Source: Stramonita haemastoma (Eukaryota > Mollusca > Gastropoda > Neogastropoda > Muricidae). From it: a stretch of DNA of 64,000 nt. Below the pieces are notes generated by a model. It saw nothing but the letters and a program-made list of their open reading frames with translations. It ran no database searches and was not told the DNA's origin. Position 1 is the first letter of the stretch, and every line of letters starts with the position of its first letter. Where the stretch lies: NCBI GenBank assembly GCA_030674155.1, contig CM060344.1, positions 32,057,278-32,121,277 of the forward strand. The letters are read 5' to 3'. The position numbers and the translations under genes are program-made. Shown here one piece after another: positions 11,525 to 23,643 of the stretch.

Positions 11525-11812
11525 TCATTTCATTCTTTTATACCGAGGATAATGGAATAAGCACTCATGTGGTTTTTTTTTTACATCCAGTCCCGTGCGT
11601 ATGCAGTTTTGAAAATGTATCTGTTCCCACCGGACACAATGGCCTACTCTTACAAAAAGCGGAACAGGGACTTAACGTGTAGCAAGATGTTCTGCGTGTG
11701 TTCGCACACGGGGCCTCGGTTTATAGTCTCATCTAAAGGACTTTGGGGAGAATGGAGCCCGCTCTGAGTTAACTCCAGAGAAAAATCTCCTTGACCGGGA
11801 ATCGAACCAATG
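11525..11812 (-). mobile_element. SINE-A copy
   Basis: Reverse copy from the tail (TTCTTTTATACCGAGGATAA) to the B box (GACCGGGAATCGAACC). It has many single-base losses relative to other copies (for example GGACACAATGG and AACGTGTAGCAAG). Confidence 0.8.
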
Positions 11813-12057
11813 AAAGCAGCAGCTGTCACCAACCTGATTGATGCTGACAGGTGAAGGTCATGCTTCAAATACCGAATTTACCAGAGAAATACTGGACATA
11901 AAGTGGTATATAAATAATAAAATAAATACTATGGACATACTTGAATCTGAGAACAGTTTTTGTCTTTTTAAAAATATTTCTTTGTTCCCTGGTTTTCAGC
12001 TCTGAGGTTCACCATTGCGAGATTTTGTGTTTGTGTATGTGATGGTTTTTACCCATC

Positions 12058-12312
12058 ATTAAGGTAGCCGCATTCCACTTCAGGGATTTGTCTAAATATA
12101 CTGTGTCCATAATTTTAACAAATTTTTCACCGTTCCTACCAGCTCAAAATGTTCTATTCTTCCAAAGGCGAACGGGATTTTAATTATTAAGGTAGCCGCA
12201 TTCCAACTTCAGGGATGTTGTCTAAATATGTGTGTCATACATTTTAACAAAATTTTCTCATCTGTTCCTACCAGCTCAAAATGGTCTATTCTTCTTAAAG
12301 GCAGAACGGGAT
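12058..12312 (+). repeat. Tandem ~127 bp duplication of a family E-like piece
   Basis: The unit beginning TTAAGGTAGCCGCATTCC occurs at about 12058 and again at about 12184, running through CCTACCAGCTCAAAATG to GAACGGGATTT. The two differ mainly by one-base gaps. Confidence 0.75.
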
Positions 12313-12473
12313 TTAAGTGTGTTTGCAAGATATCTGCGTGCATTTTCCACATAACCTCGGTTTATACTCTCATCCAAAGGCTTTGGGGAGTATTGATGTT
12401 AACTAGAGGGAAAAATTCCCTCAAATGGTGGTGTTTTAATCCCAGGCCATCATATGCACGCAATGGATCATCT

Positions 12474-12808
12474 GGGGACGGGATAGCCTAGTGGTCAGAA
12501 CATAGCGCAGACAATTTGAAGACCCAGGTTCGATTCCCGGTCGAGGGATTTTTCTCCTGATTAACACCAGTAGTGACTCACTCTATCCCAAAAGTCTTTC
12601 GATGAACTAGAAACACGATGGCATCTGCAAACGCACGCAGTAATATCTTGTGCACACATTAAATCCTGTTCCACTTTTTGTAAGAGTAGGCCATCGTGTG
12701 CTGGTGGGAACAGATGAATTTGTAAAACTGCATACCACATTGGGACTGGATGTAAAAAAGCACAACGAATGCTTATTCCATTATCCTTGATATAAAAGAA
12801 AAATAAAA
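12474..12808 (+). mobile_element. SINE-A, full length with tRNA-like head
   Basis: The head GGGGACGGGATAGCCTAGTGG (A box) through GGTTCGATTCCCGGTCGAGG (B box) is followed by the complete body and the ATATAAAAGAAAAATAAAAT tail. This copy defines the promoter end of SINE-A. Confidence 0.88.
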
Positions 12809-12811
12809 TAA

Positions 12812-12995
12812 CCATCCACTCTGCAGTTTTCAGCTTTCCATAGTATGTCAATCCACTTGAGGCCAGTCCACTCTCTGATGTTGTCTTCCTATCGTTTTCT
12901 CTGCTCTGCCTCTTCGTCTCCCTCCTTGTACTGTTCCCTGTATGACTGTCTTGGCCAGTCCAGATGTTTGTGTGAAGTTTGGGAAAATCATATAG
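12812..12995 (-). pseudogene. LINE ORF2 3' terminal fragment
   Basis: On the minus strand the text matches the fragment at 16290-16540: TCTGGACTGGCCAAGACAGT, GGGAACAGTACAAGG, GAGACGAAGAGGC and CATCAGAGAGTGGAC. It encodes pieces like the Arg-rich end of a non-LTR ORF2, with frame breaks. A SINE-A tail abuts it. Confidence 0.6.
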
Positions 12996-13344
12996 AAAAT
13001 GCCTACTCATATGAAGAAACTAATACTCAAGCAGGCAAGAAAAAAATTACCCCCCCCCCCCCCAAAAAAAAAAGGGAAAAGGGGGAAGGGGGACAGCTGC
13101 TCTTATCAGAGAAGACTAAAATCAAGAAAAACTAAAATCTCAGAAATTTTCAAAATCATTTATTATTAAAAAAACAGACAACCCCAGGCAGTTTGTTTGT
13201 TTACAAGATAATAAAGTTTTTTCTGTGCTAGGTCTGTAGTATTTGATGGTGCTGACAAAAGGGTAACAAGTTTGTAAAGTATGTTTAATTCAATGTACAC
13301 AGGTGGTTTTTTTTTATCGAGAGAATAGTTGTGGGAGGTTAGGG

Positions 13345-13347
13345 ATT

Positions 13348-13401
<54 letters not shown>

Positions 13402-13453
13402 CACACATCAACATGCACACACACACACACACACACATATATATTTATACATG

Positions 13454-13510
<57 letters not shown>

Positions 13511-13545
13511 GCGACGCGCGCGCGCCACACACACACACACACACT
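13345..13545 (+). repeat. (CA)n microsatellites with GCGC interruption
   Basis: Two long CA runs (about 13350-13400 and 13457-13508), then alternating GCGC and CA to 13543, immediately adjoining a SINE-A body. Confidence 0.95.
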
Positions 13546-13812
13546 ATTTTTCCTCTGGAGTTAACATCAGTGCAGACTCCACTCCCCCCAAAAGTCCCTC
13601 AGATGAGACTATAACATCCTGTGTGTGAACGCATGCAGAACATCTTGCGCACATGTTAAAACCTGTTCTGCTTGTCACAGGAGTAGGCCATCGTGTGCTG
13701 GTGGGAACAGACAATAAAATTTACACATGGGGACTGGATGTAACAATTTTTTTTTTTAAAAGCACATAGATCTAAATGCTTATTCCATTATTCTCAAAGT
13801 TAAAGAAAAACC
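13546..13812 (+). mobile_element. SINE-A copy truncated at a microsatellite
   Basis: Begins at TTTTTCCTCTGGAGTTAACA directly after a CA run and ends in CTTATTCCATTATTCTCAAAG. The tRNA head is missing. Confidence 0.8.
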
Positions 13813-13837
13813 CCAAAACACACACAATCTGAAGGAT

Positions 13838-13893
<56 letters not shown>
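13838..13893 (+). repeat. (CA)n microsatellite
   Basis: Uninterrupted CA repeat about 190 bp upstream of the MPV17 promoter region. Confidence 0.95.
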
Positions 13894-13894
<1 letters not shown>

Positions 13895-13999
13895 CTCTAA
13901 CCACCCCCCCCTCCCCCCCTTACTCAAGCTTGAACTTTGACACCGATTTGGAAAATTCTCGTTGAAAAAACGTGTGCGCGTGCAGTATAAGCTAGAGTG

Positions 14000-14182
14000 C
14001 AATATAGAAACAGCTTGCTGCAAAAATAATAACTTCTCCCTCGAAAATGGCGCAGGACTAAAAGTTTTACGACTCGAGGACACGACACAGTAGCCTTATA
14101 TCAGCAGCTTGAAAAGCAGACGACAGAGGTAACAGTGCGCGACACAAACTGACGGCAAGACAGTTGGGTCCAGATTCGGGTC
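14000..14182 (+). promoter_or_regulatory. MPV17: Probable MPV17 promoter and 5'UTR
   Basis: Unique, moderately GC-rich sequence with several CpGs (GTGCGCGACAC, CGACTCGAGGACACGACAC) and an ATGGCGC-like motif near 14047, just before the start codon at 14183. No TATA box is clear. The exact start site cannot be read from sequence. Confidence 0.45.
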
Positions 14183-14255
14183 ATGGCAGCACTATGGAGA
14201 GGTTATCTTCGCGTTTTGACCAAATATCCACTGGCAACAATGTGCTCGACGACCG
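14183..14255 (+). CDS. MPV17: MPV17 coding exon 1
   Basis: Encodes 24 residues plus one base of a Gly codon. The donor is GACCG/GTGAGT. The start context is TCATGG. Confidence 0.9.
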
Positions 14256-14775
14256 GTGAGTGTTTTTGGAGTCTTTTGTTTTGGTCTCGTGAAAGCTCCC
14301 ATTTTTGGACATGTGGCTTGCTTTCGGTTACAAGTAGGGGTGTAGGGTTTCTGTTGCACGCATTTTAATGCTCGTGAGTGTATGTGTGTACGCGCACTTG
14401 TGTGCACGTGCATACGATGATACAATGTTGACGATAATATAAGCATATAATGAATACCTTCGACATTTTTTTTCAGGGAACTTATTATGTAAGGAGTTAA
14501 GTAATGAAGGTTTACCTTTATGTAAAGAGCAGTTTCTGTTTGGCCCCATTTCCCCCGCCCCCATTTGGCCTTGAAGCAGACTATGCTAACCTAGTACAGG
14601 CCTATGTGTGTAGAGATAAGGGGATGACTGATGCATGTGTATATTAGGTGATAAATCGATGTCAGCACTTTGTTGGTTTTTGTTGCTGTACACTGTTGGC
14701 TTGTATTTTGCTTACTTTCTGTTTGTGTGTATCATCAAGGTTACTTTCAGTTTGTAGGCCTACAGCCAATTTTTG

Positions 14776-14844
<69 letters not shown>

Positions 14845-14862
14845 TACACACATACATACACA

Positions 14863-14926
<64 letters not shown>

Positions 14927-15018
14927 AACATACATACATACATACATGTATACAGAGAGAGAGCTTTTATATTGGTTACTTTCAGTTTTCCTACCGGTAA
15001 CTTGTCTATTTTCACACA

Positions 15019-15100
<82 letters not shown>

Positions 15101-15443
15101 GCAGAACATCTTGCACACATATTAAAACCTGTTCAGCTTTTCGGAAGAGCAGGCCATTGTGTGCCAGGGGGAATGGCTGACAAAATGTACAATACTGCAT
15201 ACACACGGGGACTAGATGTGAAAAAAATGTTATTCCATTATCCTCAAAATAAAAGAATAAAATTAACAGAAAATAAAAGTGAGAGAGAGATTGTGTGTTG
15301 TGGTGTGTGTGTGTGTGTGTGTGTGTTGTGTGTGTGTGTGTGTGTGTGTGTCAGTATACAATGTGAGGTCAAGAACTAGACTACAAGATAACATGTGTCT
15401 ACTAGCATCGGAAAGGAAATAAAAGTCTCTCTTCTCTCTCTCT

Positions 15444-15516
<73 letters not shown>

Positions 15517-15521
15517 ATATA

Positions 15522-15610
<89 letters not shown>

Positions 15611-15852
15611 CCATCTAACCAATCATAAGTGTACCTCAGTATGAGAAAAAATTCAAAATTGTTTGTGCAAACTCAAACAGTGAAAGGCCTTGCTCATGAT
15701 ATATTTCTTTCCTACTGCCAACATGCTAGTGATAAATGAAAGACCATAAGAGATTGTAGGTTAAAATCTGAAATTTTTTTTTTTTTTTTACCATTTTCTT
15801 TTTTGACATTCCTTGGCTGAAAATCATAAGAGATCGTAGGATAAAATCTGTA

Positions 15853-15883
<31 letters not shown>

Positions 15884-18800
15884 AATCTACCAATTTCTTT
15901 TTTGTTCCTCAGCTTAAGCTCCAAGGTTCACCAAAGGAGCTATTTTTGTGTCTGCAGCCATTTTTTCCCCTCTTGACCATTTAGGTAGCCACATTCCGAC
16001 TTCAGAGATATATTATATATCGTCCATCAAAATGCAAGTTGCTCATTTTGCAAGCAAGCTAAACCTAGGTAGAAAAAATTCTTCACTCTCAACTATAAAA
16101 GTTGAAAATGTTTTCCCAATTTCGATTAAAAAAAAAAAAAAAGGAATTTCCAAAATTGTGTCAAGGAAAAATTCACAGGTACATAAACTAAACTGAACCT
16201 TTTGTTCGTCCCTGCATTTCATACAGAGATCACATCACTAATGAAGATTAAAGAATGCCATTGGTCCATATGAAGAGCTCCTAACTACAGTGAAAAAACG
16301 CAAGCTAAAGTGGTACAGGCATGTCACAGGATCATCTGGACTGGCCAAGACTGTCTTACAGGGAACAGTAAGGGAGGGAGACGAAGAGGCAAGACAGAGA
16401 CAACATCAGAGAGTGGACAGGCCTTGGGTGGAACAACCTGCTACGAGGGCGGAGGACCGTGGGAGTGGAGGAAGCTGGTTGCAAAATCTTCAGTTGTGCC
16501 CCGAAGGCCCACGGGACTATGGGACAGGTGAAGGTGAAGAGTGAAGGGCAGACTCTGACATCACTTCAGGCTGGACAATTTTCACCTGCTCAGGTGTTCA
16601 TGTTCACCTGTTTCAAAAGAAATAAAAATTACCAGTAATTAAATTTTCAGGTGGGGGGGGAGGGAGGGTTCAGTTTCATCAGCGACAGCTGCTTGGCTTA
16701 TAAACTGTTATTATGTCAGACACGAACAGATGTATACATGTATGTATAAATTTATAAGTGTTAAAACGTAATGACTGCAGGTTTCATGTCACTGACTGCT
16801 GTGAGAAATTTAAATGTGTGAGGGTCATTTTCTGTAACAGTTACCGAATTTTGTTTTTATTGTTTGTTTCTTGGCTAGGGCAAAGGGGACAGGATAGCTC
16901 AGTAGTCAGAGCACTCGCTCTCCCCCAGCCAAGGTTAAGCAAGGTCGAGCCTGGTTGCCACTTGGATGGGTGACTGTTTACACGTCTTGGCTTCAGTGCA
17001 GTCCCCCAGTTCACCCAGCTGTCAATGGGTACCTGCCCTCTTTAGGGTCAGGGAAGGTAAAGCAGCGAGGGAGAGGAGATTGGCGCCATCCTCAACATGC
17101 TGGCCCCTAGAGAAACTGAAGTCTCTAATACCTCGCTCCCCTTCAACTGACCACACAGGTTATGGGACACCTTTACCTTTACCTTCCTGGGCTAGAGCTC
17201 TGAGGTTTACCTATGGTGAGATTTTGCGTATGCAACCATTTTTGGGGACCATTTAGGTAGCTGGCCGCCGCGGTAGTCGAGTGGTTAGGGCGTTGGACTC
17301 GTAATCTAAAGGTTGCGGGTTCGATCCCAGCTTTCGACTATGGCGTTGTGCCCTTGGAAAAGGCACTTTACGGCTATTTTCTCACCCCACCCAGGTGTAA
17401 AAGGGGTACCAACCTTGTGTTGGGGGTTAACCCTGCGATAGACTGGCGTCCTATCCAGGGGGGAGTCTATGACTCAGTCGCTTAGCGCCACAGAAACCGG
17501 GATAAGCACCGGCCTGATGAGCCTTAGGCTCGGGACAGACTTTAACTTTTAACTTTTTATTTAGGTAGCTGCATTTTTACATAGTGGATGTGTACTGCAT
17601 GTTCATTTCCATAATGCACTAAGTGCTGACATGAATTTTTAATGCACATATTTGATCTTCATCATGTGTGTACATACATGATAGGAATAAAGGCACTGGC
17701 AGGTCTGCACTTGTTGTTTACCTGGGAGATTGTATTCATAACCTTTTTTTTTTTTTTAATTAAATGTTTGTTGAGTAATCATTTTGCCTGCTATAATTAA
17801 TGCAGTTAATATATGCACTCTCAGGTGCAATTATACATGACATAATTACAGTGTTAGGCATGGTTCCTTTTTGTAGATGAAGCATAATTTATAAGCAGCA
17901 TGGAGGGGGAGAGCATTGAAGCAGAGACGAAGGCAGCCGGAATGACGTGGGCCGAGCTGAAGAGGATCTCCCAGAACCGAGTCCGTTGGAGGAGTGTTGT
18001 TGCAGCCCTTTGTTCCCACAGGAATTCAAGTCAAGTCAAGTCAAGTCAAAATTTTATTTTCAGATGGTACATTGAGTAAGCATCGATTTGCTTTTTTTCA
18101 TCAAGCCATCTATCTAAGGGAGAAAAAAAAAAAACAAAAAAAAACAACAAAAAAAACCTACAACAACAACAACAAAAACAAAACAAAAGGAGAGAAAAAC
18201 ATTTCACCAACATTAATTAACCAACATGATTTCAACAGCCTCAAAAATACAATATGCCTATAGATAATACAAGCAATAACACTAACAATAAGAACAACAA
18301 TAACACAGGCATAACTCAAGTCAATGGGGAGGGGGTGGGGGGGGGGTATAGCTCTGTGATTTGAGCATTGCACCTGTAAAGTAACAGCCAGGGACCAAGC
18401 CACCACAGAGGTGCCTGTTTTAAAGAATTTTACCCAGGAGTTAACATCAGTACTGACTCCACTCCCCTAAAAGTCCTTCAGATAAGATTTATAAGCTGAG
18501 GCCCTGTATGTGAACGCATGCAGAACATCTAGTGCATACATCAAAAACCTGTTCATTCTTCCAGAAGAGTAGACTATTTCATGCTGCTCCAAAAATTGAT
18601 TTTTCATTCATCATCTTCAGACCAGGGGTGGGTGAGGCAAACAGCTTAGTGGGTTAAGTATTGTTCCAATGGTGGAGTGGGTTTGGGGTTGTTGTTTTTT
18701 GCCTTCCTCAACTAGAGCTTTGAGGTTTAGCAAAGGTGAGATTTGTTGCATATGCAACACACTCCCCCCCCCCCCCCCCCCTCTCTCTCTACCTCACTAT

Positions 18801-21800
18801 TTAGGTAGCCACATCCTGACTTTAAGGATGGTGTCTTAAAGCAAGACTTGGGTGCATACATTTAAAAATATTTTGTCATCCATTCCTACGGACACAAAAT
18901 GGCCTACTCTTCGGATAGGCAGACAGGTTTTTAATGTGTGTGCAACATGTCCTGCATGTATTCGCAAATGGAGCCTCAGTTTATAGTCTCATCAGAAGGA
19001 CTTTGACATTCAGTTCAGATTTTTGTTGTCAAACCGGGAAGAAAGGGCAAGGTTGAGAATTGAACCCAGAACCTCACAACTTTACTTGTTGGGCAGGTGA
19101 ACATCTTAACTGTCCTACCATCTTTTTTTTTTTTTTTTGCACTGATCACTGAGGGCTCATCTAGTGTGTATTTTCAATCTCACAGTGATTCATAGGTGGG
19201 ATGATATGAGCAAATCAGAGTATTATTCTAGGCAACCCTTGGTGTGGTTTTTTAATGTTATTTTTATTCTTTTATTTTGAGGATAATGGAATAAGCACTC
19301 ATGTGCTTTTTTTTACAGCCAGTCCCAATGTGTATGCAGTTTTGTAAATTTTGGCATCTGTTCCTACTGGCACACAATGGCCTATTCCAAAAAGCGGAAC
19401 AGGTTTTAACGTGTACGCAAGATGTTCTGCGTGCGTTCCCAACGGGCCTCGGTTTACAGTCTCATACAAAGACTCTTGGGGGAGTGGAGTCAGCACTGAT
19501 GTTAACTCCAGACGAAAGGTCCTCTTGAATGAGATTTGAACCAGGGTCAGCATATTATGAGCACAGTGCGCATCACTCTAACCACCAAGCTATCCTGTCC
19601 CCGTTACGCCGGGAACGCCCAACCATGCAGCAATAACAATACATTTTCTGCTGACTGTCACCTGTCATGTTGCAGGCACACTGATGCAGCCGAGACGCAT
19701 CAGCCAGCTGTGTATTGAGCGACATCAGATCAGAGACTACGATCTGCGCAATCTAGTCGGTTCTTTGCCCTCGCTTCACGCTTTGGTCAGTGCTGGTAGA
19801 GTGTTTGTTTCACTTCATTTATTTCAGTTTTTAACACCTCTTTGAGGTAAACAGTTAGAATAGAACAGTTTAACAGCTGTAACATGCAAAACCTGTGACT
19901 GCATTGACACAAGTCATTGACATAGAACGAACAGTGTAACAGCTTGTAACATGTAAAACCTGTGACTGAATAGTTAAAAAGTTTAGTTAAAGTCTGTCCG
20001 AGCCTTAAGGCTCATCAGGCGGTGCTTATCCGGTTTCTGTGGCGTTAAGCGACTGAGAGTCATAGACTCCCCTGGATAGGACACCAGTCTATCGCAGGGT
20101 TAACCCCCACACAAGTTTTGTTACCACCTTTTAACACCTGGGTGGGGTGAGAAAATAGCCGTAAAGTGCCTTTCCCAAGGGCACAACGCCATAAGCCGTA
20201 AGCTGGGATCGAACCCGCAACCTTTAGATTACGAGTCAACGCCCTAACCACTAGACTACAGCGGCGGCCGTGACTGAATAGACAAGACAGTTATTGACAT
20301 GGGGGTGGTAGAAAATGGATGAGACGGGGGAGTGAAATTCTGTTTCATTCATTTGGATTAGTTTAAAGTTAAAGTTTGTCCCGAGCCTAAGGCTCATCAG
20401 GCCGGTGCTTATCTCGGTTTCTGTGGCGTTAAGCAACTGAGAGTCATAGACTCCCCCCTGGATAGGACGCCAGTCTGTCGCAGGGTTAATCCCCAACACA
20501 AGGTTGGTACCCCTTTCACACCTGGGTGGGGTGAGAAAATAGCCGTAAAGTGCCTTTTCCAAGGGCACAACGCCATAGCCGAAAGCTGGGATCGAACCCG
20601 CAACCTTTAGATTACGAGTCCAACACCCTAACCACTAGACTACAGCGGCGGCTATGTGGAATAGTTTGCCACTGTGTTAATGTCTGTCGCTTTCCTCGCA
20701 ACATGTGTTGATATTTCGTGCATCTGGTGTCATAGTTATTATAGTTATCATACCAGTAGTCACATTCATGCAAGGGAACTAAATATGGTTAAATAGCGTA
20801 AGATAAGAGACCTAACTCTCTTCCTACACATGTCACACACAAACTGTGGTGGTCCAGATGTAACTATTCCCAATTTCAGAATGCGACTATCCTGAGTGAA
20901 AAGTTTACAGGAATAACAATTTTTGCTGTATAGGCAACCGCATTTTGACTTGATTTTGACTTGTGAGGATTGTTTGCCTCTGAAAGGAGAGTGCAGGTTG
21001 TTTTGCTATAAAAGCTTGTCATGGCTGAAGGCTATCTCAGCATAACATTTTTAAGTATAACAGACCAAAATTAAAAGTCAGAGAAACAGAGAGAGAGAGA
21101 CAGAGAGAGAGAGACAGAGAGAATGGATAAATGAATAAATGAAGAGTAAATGATAAAAAAAAAAATTCTTTATTTTGAGAATAATTAGGCACTCATGTGC
21201 ATTTTTGCATCCAGTTTCTGCGTGTATACAGTTTTGTACATTTTGTCATCTGTTCCCACTGGCACACAATGGCCAACTCTTTGGAAAAGTAGAACAGGTT
21301 TGAGAACTGTTGCAATATTGTCAATGAAAGACGTTGATCTGGAGCAGTGTTGTTTCTGTCATTGCAGGCCTACTCTTTGGAAAAGTAGAACAGGTTTGAG
21401 AACTGTAGGAACACTGTCAGTGAAAGATGTTGATCTGGAGCATTATTGTTTCTGTTGTTGCAGGGACCTATGATGTGATTCTGGTAAATGGCCTACTCTT
21501 TATAAAAGTAGAACAGGTTTGAGAACTGTAGCAATATTGTCAAAGACGTTGATCATTGCAGGGACCTATGATGCGATTCTGGTAAATGGCCTACTCTTTA
21601 TAAAAGTAGAACAGGTTTGAGAACTGTAGCAATTCTGTCAATCAGTCAAAGACATTGACTTGTTGTGATGTTGTTTCTGTTGTTGCAGGGGCCTATGATG
21701 CGATTCTGGTACCTGGCTTTGGACAAAATGTACGCCGGCACAAAATTAGCTCCCCTGAAAATGGTGGTAACAGATCAGGTAACGACTTTGTTATAGTTGT

Positions 21801-22234
21801 GTAATATTTGTGTTTGTTTGTTATAGTTCTATGTTGTTGTTGTTTTTAAATAGTTGTATGTATTTTTTTGTTTCTTATAGTTTTATGTATTTTTGGTTTT
21901 TATTGTAGTTGTATGTATTTTTAAAAGTTTGTTACAGTTATATATTTTTTTGGTTATAGTTGAATGTATTTTTTGCTCTTATAGTTGTATGGGTTTTTTT
22001 TGTTTCTTATAGTTGTGTGTATTTTTTGTTTCTTTTAGTGTATATATTTTTTCAAGTTTGTTACAGTTATATATATATTTTTGTTTGTTATGGTTGTATG
22101 TATTTTTTTGTTTGTTATAGTTGTATGTTTTTTTGTTTCTTATAGTTGTATGTATTTCTTGTTTGTCATAGTTGTATGATTATTTTTTTTTTTAGTTTAT
22201 AACAGGTGTGCCTTTGTAATACTTCTCTTCTTCT

Positions 22235-22327
<93 letters not shown>

Positions 22328-22362
22328 CCTCCCTCCCTCCCTCCCTCCCTCCCTCCCTCCCT

Positions 22363-22393
<31 letters not shown>

Positions 22394-22682
22394 CCTCCCT
22401 CCCTCCCTCCCTCACGAGATTTTTCTCCTGGAGTTAACATCAGTGCTGACTCCACTCTCCCCAGAAGTCCTTCGGATGAGACTTTAAACCGAGGCCCCGT
22501 GTGTGAACGCATGCAAAACATCTTGCGCACACATTAAATCCTGTTCCGCTTTTCGTAAGAGTAGGCCATCGTGTGCCGGTGGGAACAGATGACAATATTT
22601 ACAAAACTGCATGCACACGGGGACCGGATGAAAAAAAGCACATGATTGCTTATTCTGTTATCCTCGATATAAAAGAAGAAAA

Positions 22683-22717
<35 letters not shown>

Positions 22718-22719
22718 AA

Positions 22720-22796
<77 letters not shown>

Positions 22797-23149
22797 GCAT
22801 TACCATGCCAAGTGTGGTGTGTGGAGTCTGGTCTTCTCCTGTAAAATACACACAACCTGCATGTTTGAGTGGTCAGGGAGGAGCTCAGTGGTCAGAGCTT
22901 GAGGCGTTGTTGGGAACAGTGACTGTGAATCTGACTGTAATTTTGTTGTCGTTGTTGTTGTTGTTGTTTTCAGACTCTTGGAGCACCGACGGTATTGTTC
23001 ACTTTTGTGGCGGGTATGGGAGTGTTGAAAGGGGAGTCTAAAGACCAGATTGTGGAGAACTTGCATCGGTCAGTATTTGTCTGGGGTTTTTTGGGGGAGT
23101 GTGGGGGGTCATTTTTTGTTTTTATAGTATTGGTTTGATGTGTAAATTG

Positions 23150-23227
<78 letters not shown>

Positions 23228-23332
23228 AACAGTGAGAATAAATGAACAAACCAGTGATATATTATTTTCATTTTATTTATCTATTTATTTATTACTTTTT
23301 ATTCATTTACAGATAGAGAGAGAGAAAGAGAG

Positions 23333-23402
<70 letters not shown>

Positions 23403-23577
23403 ATCGAGTAATTAAAATGTGAGTAGGTACATTTCAGAATGTAAAATAAATTTGTGATCATATTTTATAATGAACAAATCTGAATGTATACTACTTTTCT
23501 TTGTGTCTCTTCCCTTTTCTTTCTCTCTTTGTCACATACACACATACATGTGTGCATGCACACACACACACACACAC

Positions 23578-23643
<66 letters not shown>

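Larger units (their letters stand above)
14256..19675 (+). other. MPV17 intron 1
   Basis: A 5.4 kb intron dominated by repeats: CA/GT/CT/TA microsatellites, two SINE-A pieces, a LINE 3' end, a tRNA/5S SINE, a SINE-B inserted in family E, and a full SINE-A at the end. These are listed separately. Gaps such as 15605-15900 and 17730-18000 show nothing beyond AT-rich sequence. Confidence 0.8.

Noticed and set aside
12474..12545. Apparent tRNA gene with good A and B boxes
   Set aside because: It is the head of a full-length SINE-A. The other heads at 19590, 35770, 56930 and 63110 belong to SINE-A as well.
14662..15206. Long Cys-Val and His-Thr open frames
   Set aside because: Produced by CA/GT microsatellites, which lack stop codons in any frame. 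The same applies at 13303-13614, 23484-23781, 57594-57975 and 57946-58384.
16900..16985. 5S rRNA gene
   Set aside because: Only the internal control region is 5S-like. The ends of a 5S gene are missing and it continues into a SINE body.
17264..17340. Apparent tRNA-Thr(CGT) gene
   Set aside because: A and B boxes and an anticodon loop are present, but the same head is attached to the same SINE-B body in several copies. It is a SINE promoter, not a free tRNA gene.
22192..22855. Arg/Glu/Gly-rich minus-strand frames
   Set aside because: Translations of CT and CCCT arrays plus SINE-A sequence.
22974..23068. Alternative MPV17 exon 4 donor at CATCG/GTCAGT
   Set aside because: It would put exon 5 ([11 protein letters not shown]) out of frame. 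The TCA/GTATTT donor keeps the frame, although it is a weaker consensus.
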